In this document: positions 33,676-42,660 of the stretch, piece after piece
How positions within the stretch are numbered: the stretch's first letter is position 1
How the letters are laid out: every line of letters begins with the position of its first letter
NCBI RefSeq assembly: GCF_029338195.1
Contig: NZ_CP119779.1
Coordinates: forward strand, 186,001-250,000
Direction of reading: 5' to 3'
DNA from: Haloarcula litorea
Lineage (GTDB): Archaea; Halobacteriota; Halobacteria; Halobacteriales; Haloarculaceae
DNA: 64,000 bases
Notes under the pieces: generated by a model
Told to the model about the DNA's origin: nothing
Databases searched by the model: none
The model's input: only the letters and a program-made list of their open reading frames with translations
Made by a program: the position numbers and the translations under genes

Positions 33676-34080
33676 ATGGTACAGCTCGGACTGGTGGTCG
33701 CCCAGTACGACAAGCACGGGGCCGTCGTCGACGCGATGACGGCGGCCGCGCGCGAGGCCGCGGCCGACGCCGACGCCGAGATCGTCGAGACGCTGACGGT
33801 CCCCGGGGCCTACGACACGCCGCTGGCCGCCGACCGGCTCGCACGGCGGGACGACGTCGACGCGGTGGCCGTGCTGGGGGTCATCGTCGAGGGCGACACC
33901 GACCACGACGGGGTCATCGCCGACGCCGCGGCCCAGGGCCTGACCGACGTGTCGCTGGACCGGGACACGCCGGTCACGCTGGGCATCATCGGGCCGGGGA
34001 TGAGCACGGCCGAGGCCGAGGCCCGGACCCACAAGGGCGGCACCGCAGTCACGAGCGCCATCGAACTCGCAGAACTATGA
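33676..34080 (+). CDS. ribH: 6,7-dimethyl-8-ribityllumazine synthase
   Basis: 134 residues, the short archaeal form. RibH condenses the diaminouracil intermediate with 3,4-dihydroxy-2-butanone-4-phosphate to the lumazine in riboflavin synthesis. Signatures are VPGAYDTPLAADRLARRDDVDAV, the VLGVIVEGDTDHD segment with the phosphate-binding and catalytic His region, and THKGGTAV near the end. Start at ATG 33676, with tctttag about 28 bases upstream as a possible TATA box. The stop overlaps the aminotransferase start (ATGA), and ribL, encoding FAD synthase, is found 2.5 kb downstream on the other strand, so the area has a flavin flavour. Confidence 0.96.
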   Translation: MVQLGLVVAQYDKHGAVVDAMTAAAREAAADADAEIVETLTVPGAYDTPLAADRLARRDDVDAVAVLGVIVEGDTDHDGVIADAAAQGLTDVSLDRDTPVTLGIIGPGMSTAEAEARTHKGGTAVTSAIELAEL

Positions 34081-35237
34081 GCATGGACTTCGCTTCACGG
34101 GTCGAACGTGTAGAGCCGAGCGCGACGCTCGCGATCAGCAACAAGGCGTCCGAACTGGAGGCCGACGGCGTCGACGTCGTCGACCTCTCGGTCGGCGAAC
34201 CCGACTTCGACACGCCCGAGAACATCAAGGACGCCGCCAAGGAGGCCCTGGACGCCGGCCACACGGGCTACACGCCCTCGAACGGCATCCCGGACCTGAA
34301 GGCGGCCATCGCCGAGAAGCTCCACGACGACGGGCTCGACCAGTACGGCCCGGAGAACCTCGTCGTCACGCCCGGGGGCAAGCAGGCCCTCTACGAGGTG
34401 TTCCAGACGGTGATCGACGACGGCGACGAGGTCGCCCTGCTGGACCCCGCCTGGGTCTCCTACGAGGCGATGGCGAAACTCGCCGGCGGCACCCTCACGC
34501 GCGTCGACACCGCCGCCCACGACTTCCAGCTCGCGGGCGCGCTCGACGACCTCGCCGAATCCGTCTCCGACGACACCGAACTCCTGGTCGTCAACTCCCC
34601 GGGCAACCCCCACGGCGCGGTGTACTCCCGGGAGGCGATGGAGGGCGTCCGCGACCTCGCCGTCGAGCACGACGTCACCGTGATCTCCGACGAGATCTAC
34701 AAGGAGATCACCTACGACGGCGTCGAGGCCGTCTCGCTGGGGACCCTGGACGGGATGGAAGACCGTACCGTCACGCTCAACGGCTTCTCGAAGGCCTACT
34801 CGATGACCGGGTGGCGGCTCGGCTACTTCGCCGCGCCCGAGGAACTGGTCTCCCAGGCCGGGAAGGTCCACTCCCACTCGGTCTCCTGTGCGGTGAACTT
34901 CGTCCAGCACGCCGGAATCGAGGCCATCCGCAACACCGACGAGGCCGTCGAGGAGATGCGCCAGGCCTTCGCCGAGCGCCGCGAGTTCCTGATGGACCTG
35001 TTCGCGGACCACGGCGTCCACGTCCCCGAGCCCCAGGGCGCGTTCTACATGATGCCGGAGGTCGCCCCGGACGGCGACGACACGGCGTGGTGCGACGAGG
35101 CTATCGGCGAGGCCCACGTCGCCACCGTCCCCGGCAGCGCGTTCGGGACGCCGGGCTACGCCCGGATCTCCTACGCAAACAGCAAGGACCGCCTGCAGGA
35201 GGCGGTCGACCGGCTGGCCGAGCACGGCCTCATCTGA
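34077..35237 (+). CDS. Aspartate-family PLP aminotransferase
   Basis: 386 residues. Fold-type I with SVGEPDFDTP near the start, TPSNGIPDLKAAI, VVTPGGKQALYEV, the cofactor segment NSPGNPHGAVYS, Asp205 in ISDEIYKEITYD, Schiff-base Lys239 in LNGFSKAYSMTGWRLGYF and the C-terminal YARISYAN arginine. This pattern is that of archaeal aspartate aminotransferases, which move the amino group from aspartate to 2-oxoglutarate; other amino-acid substrates are possible. It is translationally coupled to ribH. It is distinct from the paralogue at 16138-17283. Confidence 0.95.
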   Translation: MSMDFASRVERVEPSATLAISNKASELEADGVDVVDLSVGEPDFDTPENIKDAAKEALDAGHTGYTPSNGIPDLKAAIAEKLHDDGLDQYGPENLVVTPGGKQALYEVFQTVIDDGDEVALLDPAWVSYEAMAKLAGGTLTRVDTAAHDFQLAGALDDLAESVSDDTELLVVNSPGNPHGAVYSREAMEGVRDLAVEHDVTVISDEIYKEITYDGVEAVSLGTLDGMEDRTVTLNGFSKAYSMTGWRLGYFAAPEELVSQAGKVHSHSVSCAVNFVQHAGIEAIRNTDEAVEEMRQAFAERREFLMDLFADHGVHVPEPQGAFYMMPEVAPDGDDTAWCDEAIGEAHVATVPGSAFGTPGYARISYANSKDRLQEAVDRLAEHGLI

Positions 35238-35239
35238 GG

Positions 35240-36523
35240 TCACTCGCCGTTCTCGCGGTCGCCGGCCCGTCGTGCCAGCCACCCGACCGCCAGCGCCAGC
35301 AGCGTCGTTCCGGCTCCGAACCCCGGCCCGCTGTCCCCGGTCGTCGTCTCGGTGACGGCCGTCGGCGGCGGCGGGTACGGCGTCACCTCGGTGTCGGTCG
35401 CCGTCCGGGTCCGCGTGGCCGTCTCCGTCGGGGTGGCCGACGTGGTCTCTCGCCGCGACGCCCCGGGCGAGAGCCGGGCGACCCAGCTCCCGGGCTCGGT
35501 CGCCGACTGCGCGTGGCCGGCGACGACGGCTCCGTCGTCGAGCGGGTAGACGGCTCGGGGAACCGTCGGGCCGTCGCCGGGGACGACGGTTGTCGGGTCC
35601 GGACTGCCGTCCGGCCCGGTCCGCAGGAGGAACACGCGGCCCGGCTCGTCGACCTCGGCGACGGTCAGCGCGCCGCCGTCGGCCAGCCGGCGGGTCGCCG
35701 TCGGCGCGGGCGCGTCGCCGTCGAAGTGGTGCACCCACGCCCGCTGGGTCTCGCCGTCCGTCGAGAGGTAGCGGAGCCGCCAGCCCGGGCCGCCCTCGTC
35801 TTCCGGGAGGTTCGCCACCGCGATCCCACCGCCCGGGCCGGCGCTCGCCGCGTCGAGGTACTCCGGCCACCGACGGCTCCAGACCGTCCCGCCGTCGGGT
35901 GCGAGCCGGTCGAGCCAGCCGTGGAACTCGGACTCGAAAGCGTACCCGCCGACGGCGAGGTCCCCGTCGATGCCGCCGGTGACGAGGCCGGCGAGGCCGT
36001 CCCGCGTGTGGACCCACTGGACGGTGCCGTCCGCGGCGACGTGCTGGACCCGCGTCGAGACGGCGTGGGTCCCGATGCTGTTCGAGACGAGTGCGACGCC
36101 GTCGTCGAGGGGCCGGACGCGGAACTCGTCGTCGTGGTGTCCGCGTTCGATCCGGTGTCGCCACGACGGTGATCGGTCCGAACCGAAGCGGACGACCGGA
36201 CTCGCCTCGTCGTCACCGGGACCGACGACCAGAAAGCCCCCGTCGCCGGCCCCGGCGATGGCCCGTGCGTCCGGGACCGCGTCCAGTCGGCGGGACCAGG
36301 TCCGGTCCCCGCGGTCGTCGACGGCGTGGATCGTCGCGGGGTCGCCTTCGGGACGGACGAGCAGGAGCGTCTCGCCGTCGACACGGGCACTGTCGAGGAG
36401 TTCGGTGTCGCCGACTGCCGTTCGCCACGCCACGCCGAGGCGATGGGCGGTCGCCGTGGCGGTGGGAACGGCAGCGAGCGGGGACACTGCGAGCGCGCGG
36501 AGGAGCGTCCGGCGACGGACCAT
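35240..36523 (-). CDS. Secreted beta-propeller-like protein with PGF-CTERM anchor
   Basis: 427 residues. The N-terminus MVRRRTLLRALAVSPLAAVP is a Tat-type signal. The middle shows repeated strand blocks of the PQQ/propeller kind (WRTAVGDTELLDSARVDGETLLL, TWSRRLDAVPDARAIAGAGDGGFLVVG, WLDRLAPDGGTVWSRRWPEY). It is followed by a Thr/Pro-rich linker (TPTETATRTRTATDTEVTPYPP) and ends in PGFGAGTTLLALAVGWLARRAG, which fits the PGF-CTERM sorting signal: a PGF motif, hydrophobic helix and basic residues. In haloarchaea this tail is cut by archaeosortase A and the protein is lipid-linked at the surface. Stop abuts the aminotransferase stop (convergent). Confidence 0.88.
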   Translation of the reverse strand: MVRRRTLLRALAVSPLAAVPTATATAHRLGVAWRTAVGDTELLDSARVDGETLLLVRPEGDPATIHAVDDRGDRTWSRRLDAVPDARAIAGAGDGGFLVVGPGDDEASPVVRFGSDRSPSWRHRIERGHHDDEFRVRPLDDGVALVSNSIGTHAVSTRVQHVAADGTVQWVHTRDGLAGLVTGGIDGDLAVGGYAFESEFHGWLDRLAPDGGTVWSRRWPEYLDAASAGPGGGIAVANLPEDEGGPGWRLRYLSTDGETQRAWVHHFDGDAPAPTATRRLADGGALTVAEVDEPGRVFLLRTGPDGSPDPTTVVPGDGPTVPRAVYPLDDGAVVAGHAQSATEPGSWVARLSPGASRRETTSATPTETATRTRTATDTEVTPYPPPPTAVTETTTGDSGPGFGAGTTLLALAVGWLARRAGDRENGE

Positions 36524-36618
36524 ACCGACTCAGTATCGCCGAGCGAAAAGGGTCTTGTGTCGGGACACCTCGGCGACGGCCCGGTCACCGTAGCCGTTCA
36601 GTCACTGCGGCCCTCGCG

Positions 36619-37044
36619 TCACGCCCGCTCATCGATCACGCGGTCGATGATCCGACCCGTCGAGAGCAGGTACTCCTCGTCCGCGTCCAGCGGGCTGGCG
36701 CGACGGATCTCGCAGTCGATGCCGCGCTCGGCCAGCGCGTGCCGGAGCTGGTCGGTGTCGTGGTGCTGGTCGTAGCCCAGCGCGATGACGTCCGGCTCGA
36801 TGTGCTCGATGGGGACGAAGATGTCTTCGGGGTGGCCGAGGTGGGCCTCGTCGACCGGCTTGAGGGCACCGACCATGTCCCGGCGCTGCTCGTCGGGGAC
36901 GACCGGCGGCTCCTTGTGCGTGACGTTGACCGAGCGGGCGACGATGACGTGGAGTTCGTCGCCCATCGCCTCGGCGTCCCGGAGGTAGTGGACGTGGCCC
37001 GGGTGCAGCAGGTCGAAGGTGCCCTGTGCGACGACGCGTGTCAC
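36619..37044 (-). CDS. ribL: FAD synthase RibL (archaeal type)
   Basis: 141 residues, the size of the archaeal nucleotidyltransferase-type FAD synthase. It adenylates FMN to FAD. The HxGH motif is in [15 protein letters not shown] (His14, His17), and the second family motif area [14 protein letters not shown] and the C-terminal [12 protein letters not shown] are seen. In this family the substrate may also be glycerol-3-phosphate in related proteins, but length and haloarchaeal context favour RibL. Its ATG overlaps the stop of the JAMM protease gene by four bases, so both come from one transcript. Confidence 0.9.
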   Translation of the reverse strand: MTRVVAQGTFDLLHPGHVHYLRDAEAMGDELHVIVARSVNVTHKEPPVVPDEQRRDMVGALKPVDEAHLGHPEDIFVPIEHIEPDVIALGYDQHHDTDQLRHALAERGIDCEIRRASPLDADEEYLLSTGRIIDRVIDERA

Positions 37045-37538
37045 GAGTCGAACTCCTCCTCGCGCAGCTCCCGGTCGATGTCCGACTGGTCGAAGTCGAA
37101 GAAGGCCTCCTCGGGCGGTTCGACGTCCAGCACGGGCAGGTCGACCGGCTCGCCGTCGTTGTCGAAGGCCCGCCAGTCGTCCCGGCCGTACGGGTAGCCG
37201 ACGATGATGTGGACGTCCCCGCGGCCGAACGTCTGGAGGTCGGCGTCGCTGGGCTGGAGGACGCCGTTGGGGTGGGAGTGGATCGAGCCCGCCGCGCGAA
37301 CGTCGTTGGGTACCATACTCGTCTTGACCGTCGCGCTGACGGGGTTGGACTCCGTGCCGGGGATGACGAGCACGTCCGTCAGGACGGTCCCGGACTCGTC
37401 GAGGCCGACCGTCCGCGCGTCGTCGCCCCGGAGCAGTCCCATATACTCGTTCGGGTGTGACTCCTCGGACGCGGCCAGTGCGAACTCGAGTGCCGACTCG
37501 GCGATGCCGAGGACGCCGCCCGAGCGAAACAGCCCCAT
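37041..37538 (-). CDS. JAMM/Mov34 (MPN+) metalloprotease
   Basis: 165 residues. The zinc-site pattern is complete: Glu31 in HPNEYMGLL, the pair His87 and His89 in GSIHSHPNG and, after seven residues, Ser97-x-x-Asp100 (SDAD). JAMM enzymes remove ubiquitin-like SAMP proteins or act on isopeptides in archaea. The position next to ribL and a DHH gene resembles the JAMM2 position in Haloferax, whose function is less well established than JAMM1. It leads a two-gene unit with ribL (ATGA overlap). No export signal, so cytoplasmic. Confidence 0.92.
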   Translation of the reverse strand: MGLFRSGGVLGIAESALEFALAASEESHPNEYMGLLRGDDARTVGLDESGTVLTDVLVIPGTESNPVSATVKTSMVPNDVRAAGSIHSHPNGVLQPSDADLQTFGRGDVHIIVGYPYGRDDWRAFDNDGEPVDLPVLDVEPPEEAFFDFDQSDIDRELREEEFDS

Positions 37539-37664
37539 ACCTCGTGGTGGGGGCGGTTGCTTTCTAAGGGTTCCGCTCTGGGCGTCGGCGAGCGCGACGC
37601 CCCCGGAGCGGGCCGTCTCCGGATTCCGAAGAGTACAAACCCGGGAGAACCGAACCCACAGCAA

Positions 37665-39578
37665 ATGTCTCCGCAAGATGGCACCGACGACGGTGCCACG
37701 GTCCCCGACGGCGGGACCACCGTCTACGATCTGGCGTCGCAGTGTACCGTCGACGACCTGGTCGAGGGGAACCGCTACGAGGCCGTGGTCAACGGCGTCG
37801 TCGACTACGGCGTCTTCGTCGACCTCTCCGAGGAAGTGTCGGGACTCGTCCACGACTCGAACCTGCTGGGCGCGTACGACGTCGGCGACGACCTCGTGGT
37901 CGAACTCGGCGAGGTCCGCCCCAACGGCGACCTGAGCTTCGAGGAGGTCCAGCTGAGCGACTACGGCGTCGAACACGTCCCCCACGGGACGGCGACGGCC
38001 GTCGGGGACCTCGCCGACGCGACCGGCGACACCGTCGTCGTCGAGGGGCAGGTCGTCCAGATCAAGCAGACCGGCGGCCCGACCGTGTTCCAGGTCCGGG
38101 ACGGCACCGGCGTCGTCCCCTGTGCGGCCTTCGAGGAGGCCGGCGTCCGCGCGTTCCCCGACGTGGAGCTCGACGACGTCGTCCGCGTCTCCGGCCGCGC
38201 CGAGGAGCGCGACGGCGGCGTCCAGGTCGAGGTCGACTCGCTGGGCGTCCTCGACGGCGAGGACGCCGAGGAGGTCGAGACCGGCATCGAGTCGGCGCTG
38301 GAGACGGCCGCCGAACCCGCCGACGTCGACCCGCTGGTCGACTGGCCGGCCTTCGAGAAGCTCTGGGAGGACCTCCGCGAGGTCGCGGCCGAACTCCGCC
38401 ACACCGTGCTGGAGGGCCGCCCCATCCGGATGCGCCACCACGCCGACGGGGACGGCCTCTGTGCCAGCGTCCCGCTGCAGGTCGCGCTCGAACGGTTCAT
38501 CGCCGACTACTACGAGGACGACGACGCACCCCAGCACCTCCTCAAGCGACTGCCGAGCAAGGCCCCCTACTACGAGATGGAGGACGTGACCCGGGACCTC
38601 AACTTCGCGCTTGAGGACCGCACACGCCACGGGCAGAAGCTCCCGCTCCTGCTGATGCTGGACAACGGCTCGACGGAGGAGGACACGCCGGCCTACCGGA
38701 ACCTCCAGCACTACGACATCCCCGTGGTCGTCGTCGACCACCACCACCCCGACCCCGAGGCCGTGGAACCGCTCATCGAACACCACGTCAACCCCTACCT
38801 CCACGACGAGGACTACCGCATCACGACGGGGATGCTCTGCGTGGAGCTGGCCCGGATGATCGACCCCGAGATCACCGACGACCTCCAGCACGTCCCCGCC
38901 GTCGCCGGGATCTCGGACCGCTCGGAGGGCGAGGCGATGGCCGACTACGTCGACCTGGCCCGCGAGAAGGGGTACGACGAGGACGACCTGCGCGACATCG
39001 GCGAGGCGCTGGACTACGCCACCCACTGGCTGCGCTACAGCTCCGGCGAGCGGCTCATCACCGACGTCCTCGACGTCGACTGCGACGACCGCGACCGCCA
39101 CGAGGAGCTGGTCGAGTTCCTCGCGGACCGCGCCGAACGCGACGTCGAGGAACAGCTCGACGCCGCGATGAGCCACGTCGACCACGAGCGGCTGGACAAC
39201 GGCGCGCACCTCTACACCATCGACGTGGAGAACCACGCCCACCGGTTCACCTACCCCGCGCCGGGCAAGACGACGGGGGAGATCCACGACCGGAAGGTCG
39301 CCGAGACGGGCGACCCCGTCATCACGATCGGCTACGGACCGGACTTCGCGGTCCTCCGGTCGGACGGCGTGCGACTCGACATCCCACAGATGGTCGCCGA
39401 ACTGACCGAGGAGGTCGACGGCGGCGGCGTCTCCGGCGGCGGCCACCTCGTCGTCGGGTCGATCAAGTTCGTCTCCGGTCGCCGCGAGGCCGTCATCGAC
39501 GCGCTGGTCGAGAAGATGGCCGACGCCGAGATCGACGAGGACCTCGGCAGTTCGACGGCGCTGCCCGGCGAGGTCTGA
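37665..39578 (+). CDS. OB-fold plus DHH-family phosphoesterase (archaeal RecJ-like)
   Basis: 637 residues. The N-terminal third holds an S1-type OB fold (VVNGVVDYGVFVDLSEEVSG, residues about 35-100) and a second nucleic-acid OB fold near residues 115-200. The phosphoesterase domain has MRHHADGDGLCASVPL, LMLDNGSTEED, and VVVDHHHPDPEAVEP with the DHH motif, and the DHHA1 domain ends with GGGHLVVGSIKF, the glycine-rich motif of the superfamily. It should cut single-stranded DNA or RNA ends, or oligonucleotides. The intact catalytic residues contrast with the RecJ-like gene at 27863. It is divergent from the JAMM-ribL unit; ATG 37665 was chosen as upstream codons have no support. Confidence 0.93.
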   Translation: MSPQDGTDDGATVPDGGTTVYDLASQCTVDDLVEGNRYEAVVNGVVDYGVFVDLSEEVSGLVHDSNLLGAYDVGDDLVVELGEVRPNGDLSFEEVQLSDYGVEHVPHGTATAVGDLADATGDTVVVEGQVVQIKQTGGPTVFQVRDGTGVVPCAAFEEAGVRAFPDVELDDVVRVSGRAEERDGGVQVEVDSLGVLDGEDAEEVETGIESALETAAEPADVDPLVDWPAFEKLWEDLREVAAELRHTVLEGRPIRMRHHADGDGLCASVPLQVALERFIADYYEDDDAPQHLLKRLPSKAPYYEMEDVTRDLNFALEDRTRHGQKLPLLLMLDNGSTEEDTPAYRNLQHYDIPVVVVDHHHPDPEAVEPLIEHHVNPYLHDEDYRITTGMLCVELARMIDPEITDDLQHVPAVAGISDRSEGEAMADYVDLAREKGYDEDDLRDIGEALDYATHWLRYSSGERLITDVLDVDCDDRDRHEELVEFLADRAERDVEEQLDAAMSHVDHERLDNGAHLYTIDVENHAHRFTYPAPGKTTGEIHDRKVAETGDPVITIGYGPDFAVLRSDGVRLDIPQMVAELTEEVDGGGVSGGGHLVVGSIKFVSGRREAVIDALVEKMADAEIDEDLGSSTALPGEV

Positions 39579-39599
39579 GGGCCGCGTCGTTCGGCTGGC

Positions 39600-41216
39600 T
39601 CACTCCTCGAACCGCACCCGGCGAGCCGCGAGTCCGGCGACGGCGAGGACGCCCGCGACGGCGGCCCCGAGCCCGAGCGGGAGCCGCGGCCGCCCGCCGC
39701 GCCAGTCGGCGTCGAAGACCCGCCGGAAGTAGGCGGCCGCCTCGTCGCCGTGGAGGACCAGCAGGACCTCGCGGTTCCGCGTCGCGGCGGCCTCGTTCCA
39801 GTTCAGGCTCCCGACGACCACCCGGTCGTCGACGACCGCCCCCTTGGCGTGGATCTTGGCGTAGCGCCCGCCGGGGGCGGCGAGCTTCGCCGACAGCGGT
39901 GCGCCGGTCCGGTCGGCCCAGGCGGTGAACCGCTCGACTGTCCGCCGGTTCTCCTCGCGGACGTACCACGCCGAACTCAGGAGGAGACGGGTCTCGACGC
40001 CCCGGTCGGCGGCCCGGCGGAGCGCACGCAGCAGCGGGCCGTCCCAGTCGCCGACGGTCGGCTGGACGACGGCGATCGACGCCTCGGCGGCGTCGAGTTC
40101 GCCGACGAGCGCCCGCTGGGCGTTGTCCGGCGTCACCAGCAGGTCGGTCCGCTCGACCGGGACGGTCTCGGGATCGAACCGCTCAGGGTAGGTCGCGTCG
40201 GCGCGGCCGCCGCGCTCGAACCGGCGACCGCGCCGGAACGTCGACCACGGGACGGCGTCGCGCCAGCCCGCGTCGGCGCGGAAGGTGCCCGCGAGCCCGT
40301 CGACGACGCGAGACTGCCCCGTCGCGACGCCCCACCCGCGGCTGCTGTTGCCGCCGACGCCGGCGGGCTTCCAGTTCTCCGTCAGGACCACCGCCCGGTC
40401 GTCGGCGACGGCGTACTTCGCGTGGTGGTACCGATAGCGGGCGTAGGGACCGGCGACGAGTCGGACCTCGACGCCGGCGGCGACGAGCCGGTCGAGCGTG
40501 CGAGCACCGGCCCGCGTGCGGCCACCGACCGGTTTCCCCTCCAGCAGGACGCGGACGTCGACGCCCCGGCGGTGGGCCGCGACGAGCGCGTCGGCGACCC
40601 GTCGCGAGGTGAGCGTGTAGCCGGCGAGGTAGAGGCGCTCGTCGGCGTCCCGGACGGCCGCCAACGGGGCGCGTGGCGCGTCCGGGAGCGCGAACACGCG
40701 GACGCGCCCCCCGCGGTCGGTCACGACCGGGCGGTCCGTCGCGCCCAGCGGCCGCCAGCGGACGACCGAGCCGTTCGCGACCCCGACCTCGCCCTCGCTC
40801 GACTCGCGGTAGCGGACGGTGTGGACGGCCGTCCCGCCCCGGAGCAGGCGGACCGTGTCGCCGCCGTTGGCGAGTGCGGGCGCGTCGGCGACGCCGTACA
40901 CCGGCCGGTCGGTGAGGTTCCGGACGCGAGCGGGGTCGCCCGTCAGGACGACGTGGCCGCTCGCCGTCGCGTTCGGGAGGCGCGCGGTCGAGTGGCCGTC
41001 GGTGATCGCGTACCGGCCCAGTCGCGTGTCGTTCGGGACCGCGAGGACGACGAACTCGCCGCGGTCGCCGGCCGCGACGGGGTCGGGGTAGACGGCGTGG
41101 ACGCGGGGGGACTCGCGGTCCGGTCGCCCGGCGTCGGAGGTGCCGCTGGCGGGAGGGACGGCCGCGGGACTGACCAGGAGCGCGACGAGCGCGAGGGTGA
41201 CGACGAGCGACCGCAT
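39600..41216 (-). CDS. Secreted phospholipase D-like (HKD) protein, membrane-tethered
   Basis: 538 residues. It has a Sec-type signal (LVVTLALVALLVSPAAVPPASG) and a C-terminal hydrophobic helix (GLGAAVAGVLAVAGLAARRV) that would hold it to the membrane. Two HxKx4D motifs are present: HAKYAVADD (in RYRYHHAKYAVADDRAVVLTENW) and HAKGAVVDD (in KIHAKGAVVDDRVVVGSLNWNEAA), each followed by a conserved Asn-Trp. That matches the phospholipase D/endonuclease superfamily with two active-site halves. The N-terminal ~170 residues form a lamin-tail-like/beta domain. The likely substrates are phosphodiesters outside the cell: phospholipids or DNA. Stop is 21 bases past the DHH gene stop (convergent). Confidence 0.9.
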   Translation of the reverse strand: MRSLVVTLALVALLVSPAAVPPASGTSDAGRPDRESPRVHAVYPDPVAAGDRGEFVVLAVPNDTRLGRYAITDGHSTARLPNATASGHVVLTGDPARVRNLTDRPVYGVADAPALANGGDTVRLLRGGTAVHTVRYRESSEGEVGVANGSVVRWRPLGATDRPVVTDRGGRVRVFALPDAPRAPLAAVRDADERLYLAGYTLTSRRVADALVAAHRRGVDVRVLLEGKPVGGRTRAGARTLDRLVAAGVEVRLVAGPYARYRYHHAKYAVADDRAVVLTENWKPAGVGGNSSRGWGVATGQSRVVDGLAGTFRADAGWRDAVPWSTFRRGRRFERGGRADATYPERFDPETVPVERTDLLVTPDNAQRALVGELDAAEASIAVVQPTVGDWDGPLLRALRRAADRGVETRLLLSSAWYVREENRRTVERFTAWADRTGAPLSAKLAAPGGRYAKIHAKGAVVDDRVVVGSLNWNEAAATRNREVLLVLHGDEAAAYFRRVFDADWRGGRPRLPLGLGAAVAGVLAVAGLAARRVRFEE

Positions 41217-41258
41217 CGGCGGGGGTGGCCGCCCACTGGTACAAAAAGGGAGGGGCCG

Positions 41259-42542
41259 TCAGGCGCTGCTCGCTTTCTCGGCCTCGGCCTGCACGATGTA
41301 CGCACGATCGTCGGCGTACTGCGCGGCCTCCGCCAGCGCGCGCTCGGTCCCGATCTGTCGGAGCGCCCACGCGGCGGATGCCCTGACGGAGTCGCTGTCG
41401 TCGGACTCGAGCACGTCGGCGAGCGGTTCGACGGCGCGCGTGTCCCCGAGCAGGCCCAGCGCCCGGGCCGCCGACGAGCGCACGTCGTCGTTGTCGGCGT
41501 CGAGCCGGTTCGCGACGGGTTGGACGGACTCCGCGCTCCCGATCGAACCCAGCGCGCGCAGGGTGACCTTCTGGAGGGCGGCGTCGCCGTCCCCGTCGAT
41601 GAAGTCGTGGAGGGTGTCGGTCGCGCGCTCGTCGCCCATCTTCCCCAGTACCTCGATCGGCCCCTTGTCGCGGCGCTGGGCCTTCTCGTGCATCACGTCG
41701 AAGGCGGGCTGGGCGTCCCGGCCGAGGTTGTGGAGGATGTCGATGGTGTAGTCCTCGTAGAACTCCGAGCCCAGCTTCTCGAAGGCGAACGTCACGAGTT
41801 CGAGGTTCCCCTGCTCGGCGTGGATCTTCGCGGCGTTCCACTCGGCCGGGAAGTCCTTGCGGTTCTCGTTCGTCAGCACGTCGTAGAACCCCTTGGCGTC
41901 CAGTTGCTCGCGGACGGTGAGGTCGTCCCACACTTCGGCGTCCTCGAGGGCCGACTCGAGCGTCTCGGCGGCCTCCAGCAGGCCGGCGATCGTCTCCTCG
42001 TCCTCGTCGGCGTCGAGGGCGGCCGACTCGATCGCGTCGGCGACCGTCCCCAGCGCGTCCGCCGCGGCGTCGAGGTCCTCGCCCGCGTCGGCGTCGTGGT
42101 CGACGTACTCCTCGCTCGCGGCGAGGAAGTCCGCGACGGCCTCGTGGGCCTCCGTCTCCCCGTCGTCGGTCCACTCGCTGTCGGCGACCGTCGACCGGGC
42201 GTCCTCGACGAGGCCGACGACGTCCTCGGCGTAGGGCCCGCGCTGGGACTCGAGGTCGTCGCGCAGGTCCGAGAGCCGGGACTCCAGCTCCTCGCGGGGG
42301 TCCTCGGCGTCCTCGTCGTCCTCGTCCGGTTCGGGCAGGTCCGCCGCCTCCAGGTCGCTCTCGATGTCGTCGAGCGTCGCCTCGGCGGCGTCGAGGTCGG
42401 CCTCCGTCTCGGCGGCCTCCAGTTCCTCGGCGGCGTCGTCGAGGCGCGACTCCAGCTCCTCGGCGCTGACGTCGGTCGCCGAGTCCGCCTCGGTCTCGGC
42501 GTCCTCGTCGGGTGCGTCCGTCTCGTCGTCCCCGTTGCTCAT
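41259..42542 (-). CDS. HEAT-repeat protein with long acidic helical N-terminus
   Basis: 427 residues. The first 130 are extremely acidic and predicted helical coiled coil (AEELESRLDDAAEELEAAETEADLDAAEATL). From about residue 210 helical HEAT/PBS-type repeats begin: DERATDTLHDFIDGDGDAALQ, ALGSIGSAESVQPVANRLDADNDDVRSSAARALGLLGDTRAVEPLADVLESDD, then SVRASAAWALRQIGTERALAEA. This is a protein-protein interaction scaffold; no catalytic motif. The start is fixed by the ATG in front of SNGDDETDAP. It is divergent from the uracil permease gene 118 bases away. Specific partner unknown. Confidence 0.88.
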   Translation of the reverse strand: MSNGDDETDAPDEDAETEADSATDVSAEELESRLDDAAEELEAAETEADLDAAEATLDDIESDLEAADLPEPDEDDEDAEDPREELESRLSDLRDDLESQRGPYAEDVVGLVEDARSTVADSEWTDDGETEAHEAVADFLAASEEYVDHDADAGEDLDAAADALGTVADAIESAALDADEDEETIAGLLEAAETLESALEDAEVWDDLTVREQLDAKGFYDVLTNENRKDFPAEWNAAKIHAEQGNLELVTFAFEKLGSEFYEDYTIDILHNLGRDAQPAFDVMHEKAQRRDKGPIEVLGKMGDERATDTLHDFIDGDGDAALQKVTLRALGSIGSAESVQPVANRLDADNDDVRSSAARALGLLGDTRAVEPLADVLESDDSDSVRASAAWALRQIGTERALAEAAQYADDRAYIVQAEAEKASSA

Positions 42543-42660
42543 ACACGGAGATGTGGCGGTACGGGCCAAGAGCGTTTTCCTTTCCGCGCCGGTCCCCGAC
42601 CGGTCGCTCCCGACTGGCAAGAGATTAGTAGCGGCGTCTGTAGGTGTCCGTAGCAACAGT

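Noticed and set aside
39750-42653. Long plus-strand frame of about 960 codons across the phospholipase D-like and HEAT genes
   Set aside because: Shadow of two minus-strand genes that carry complete family motifs and their own starts.
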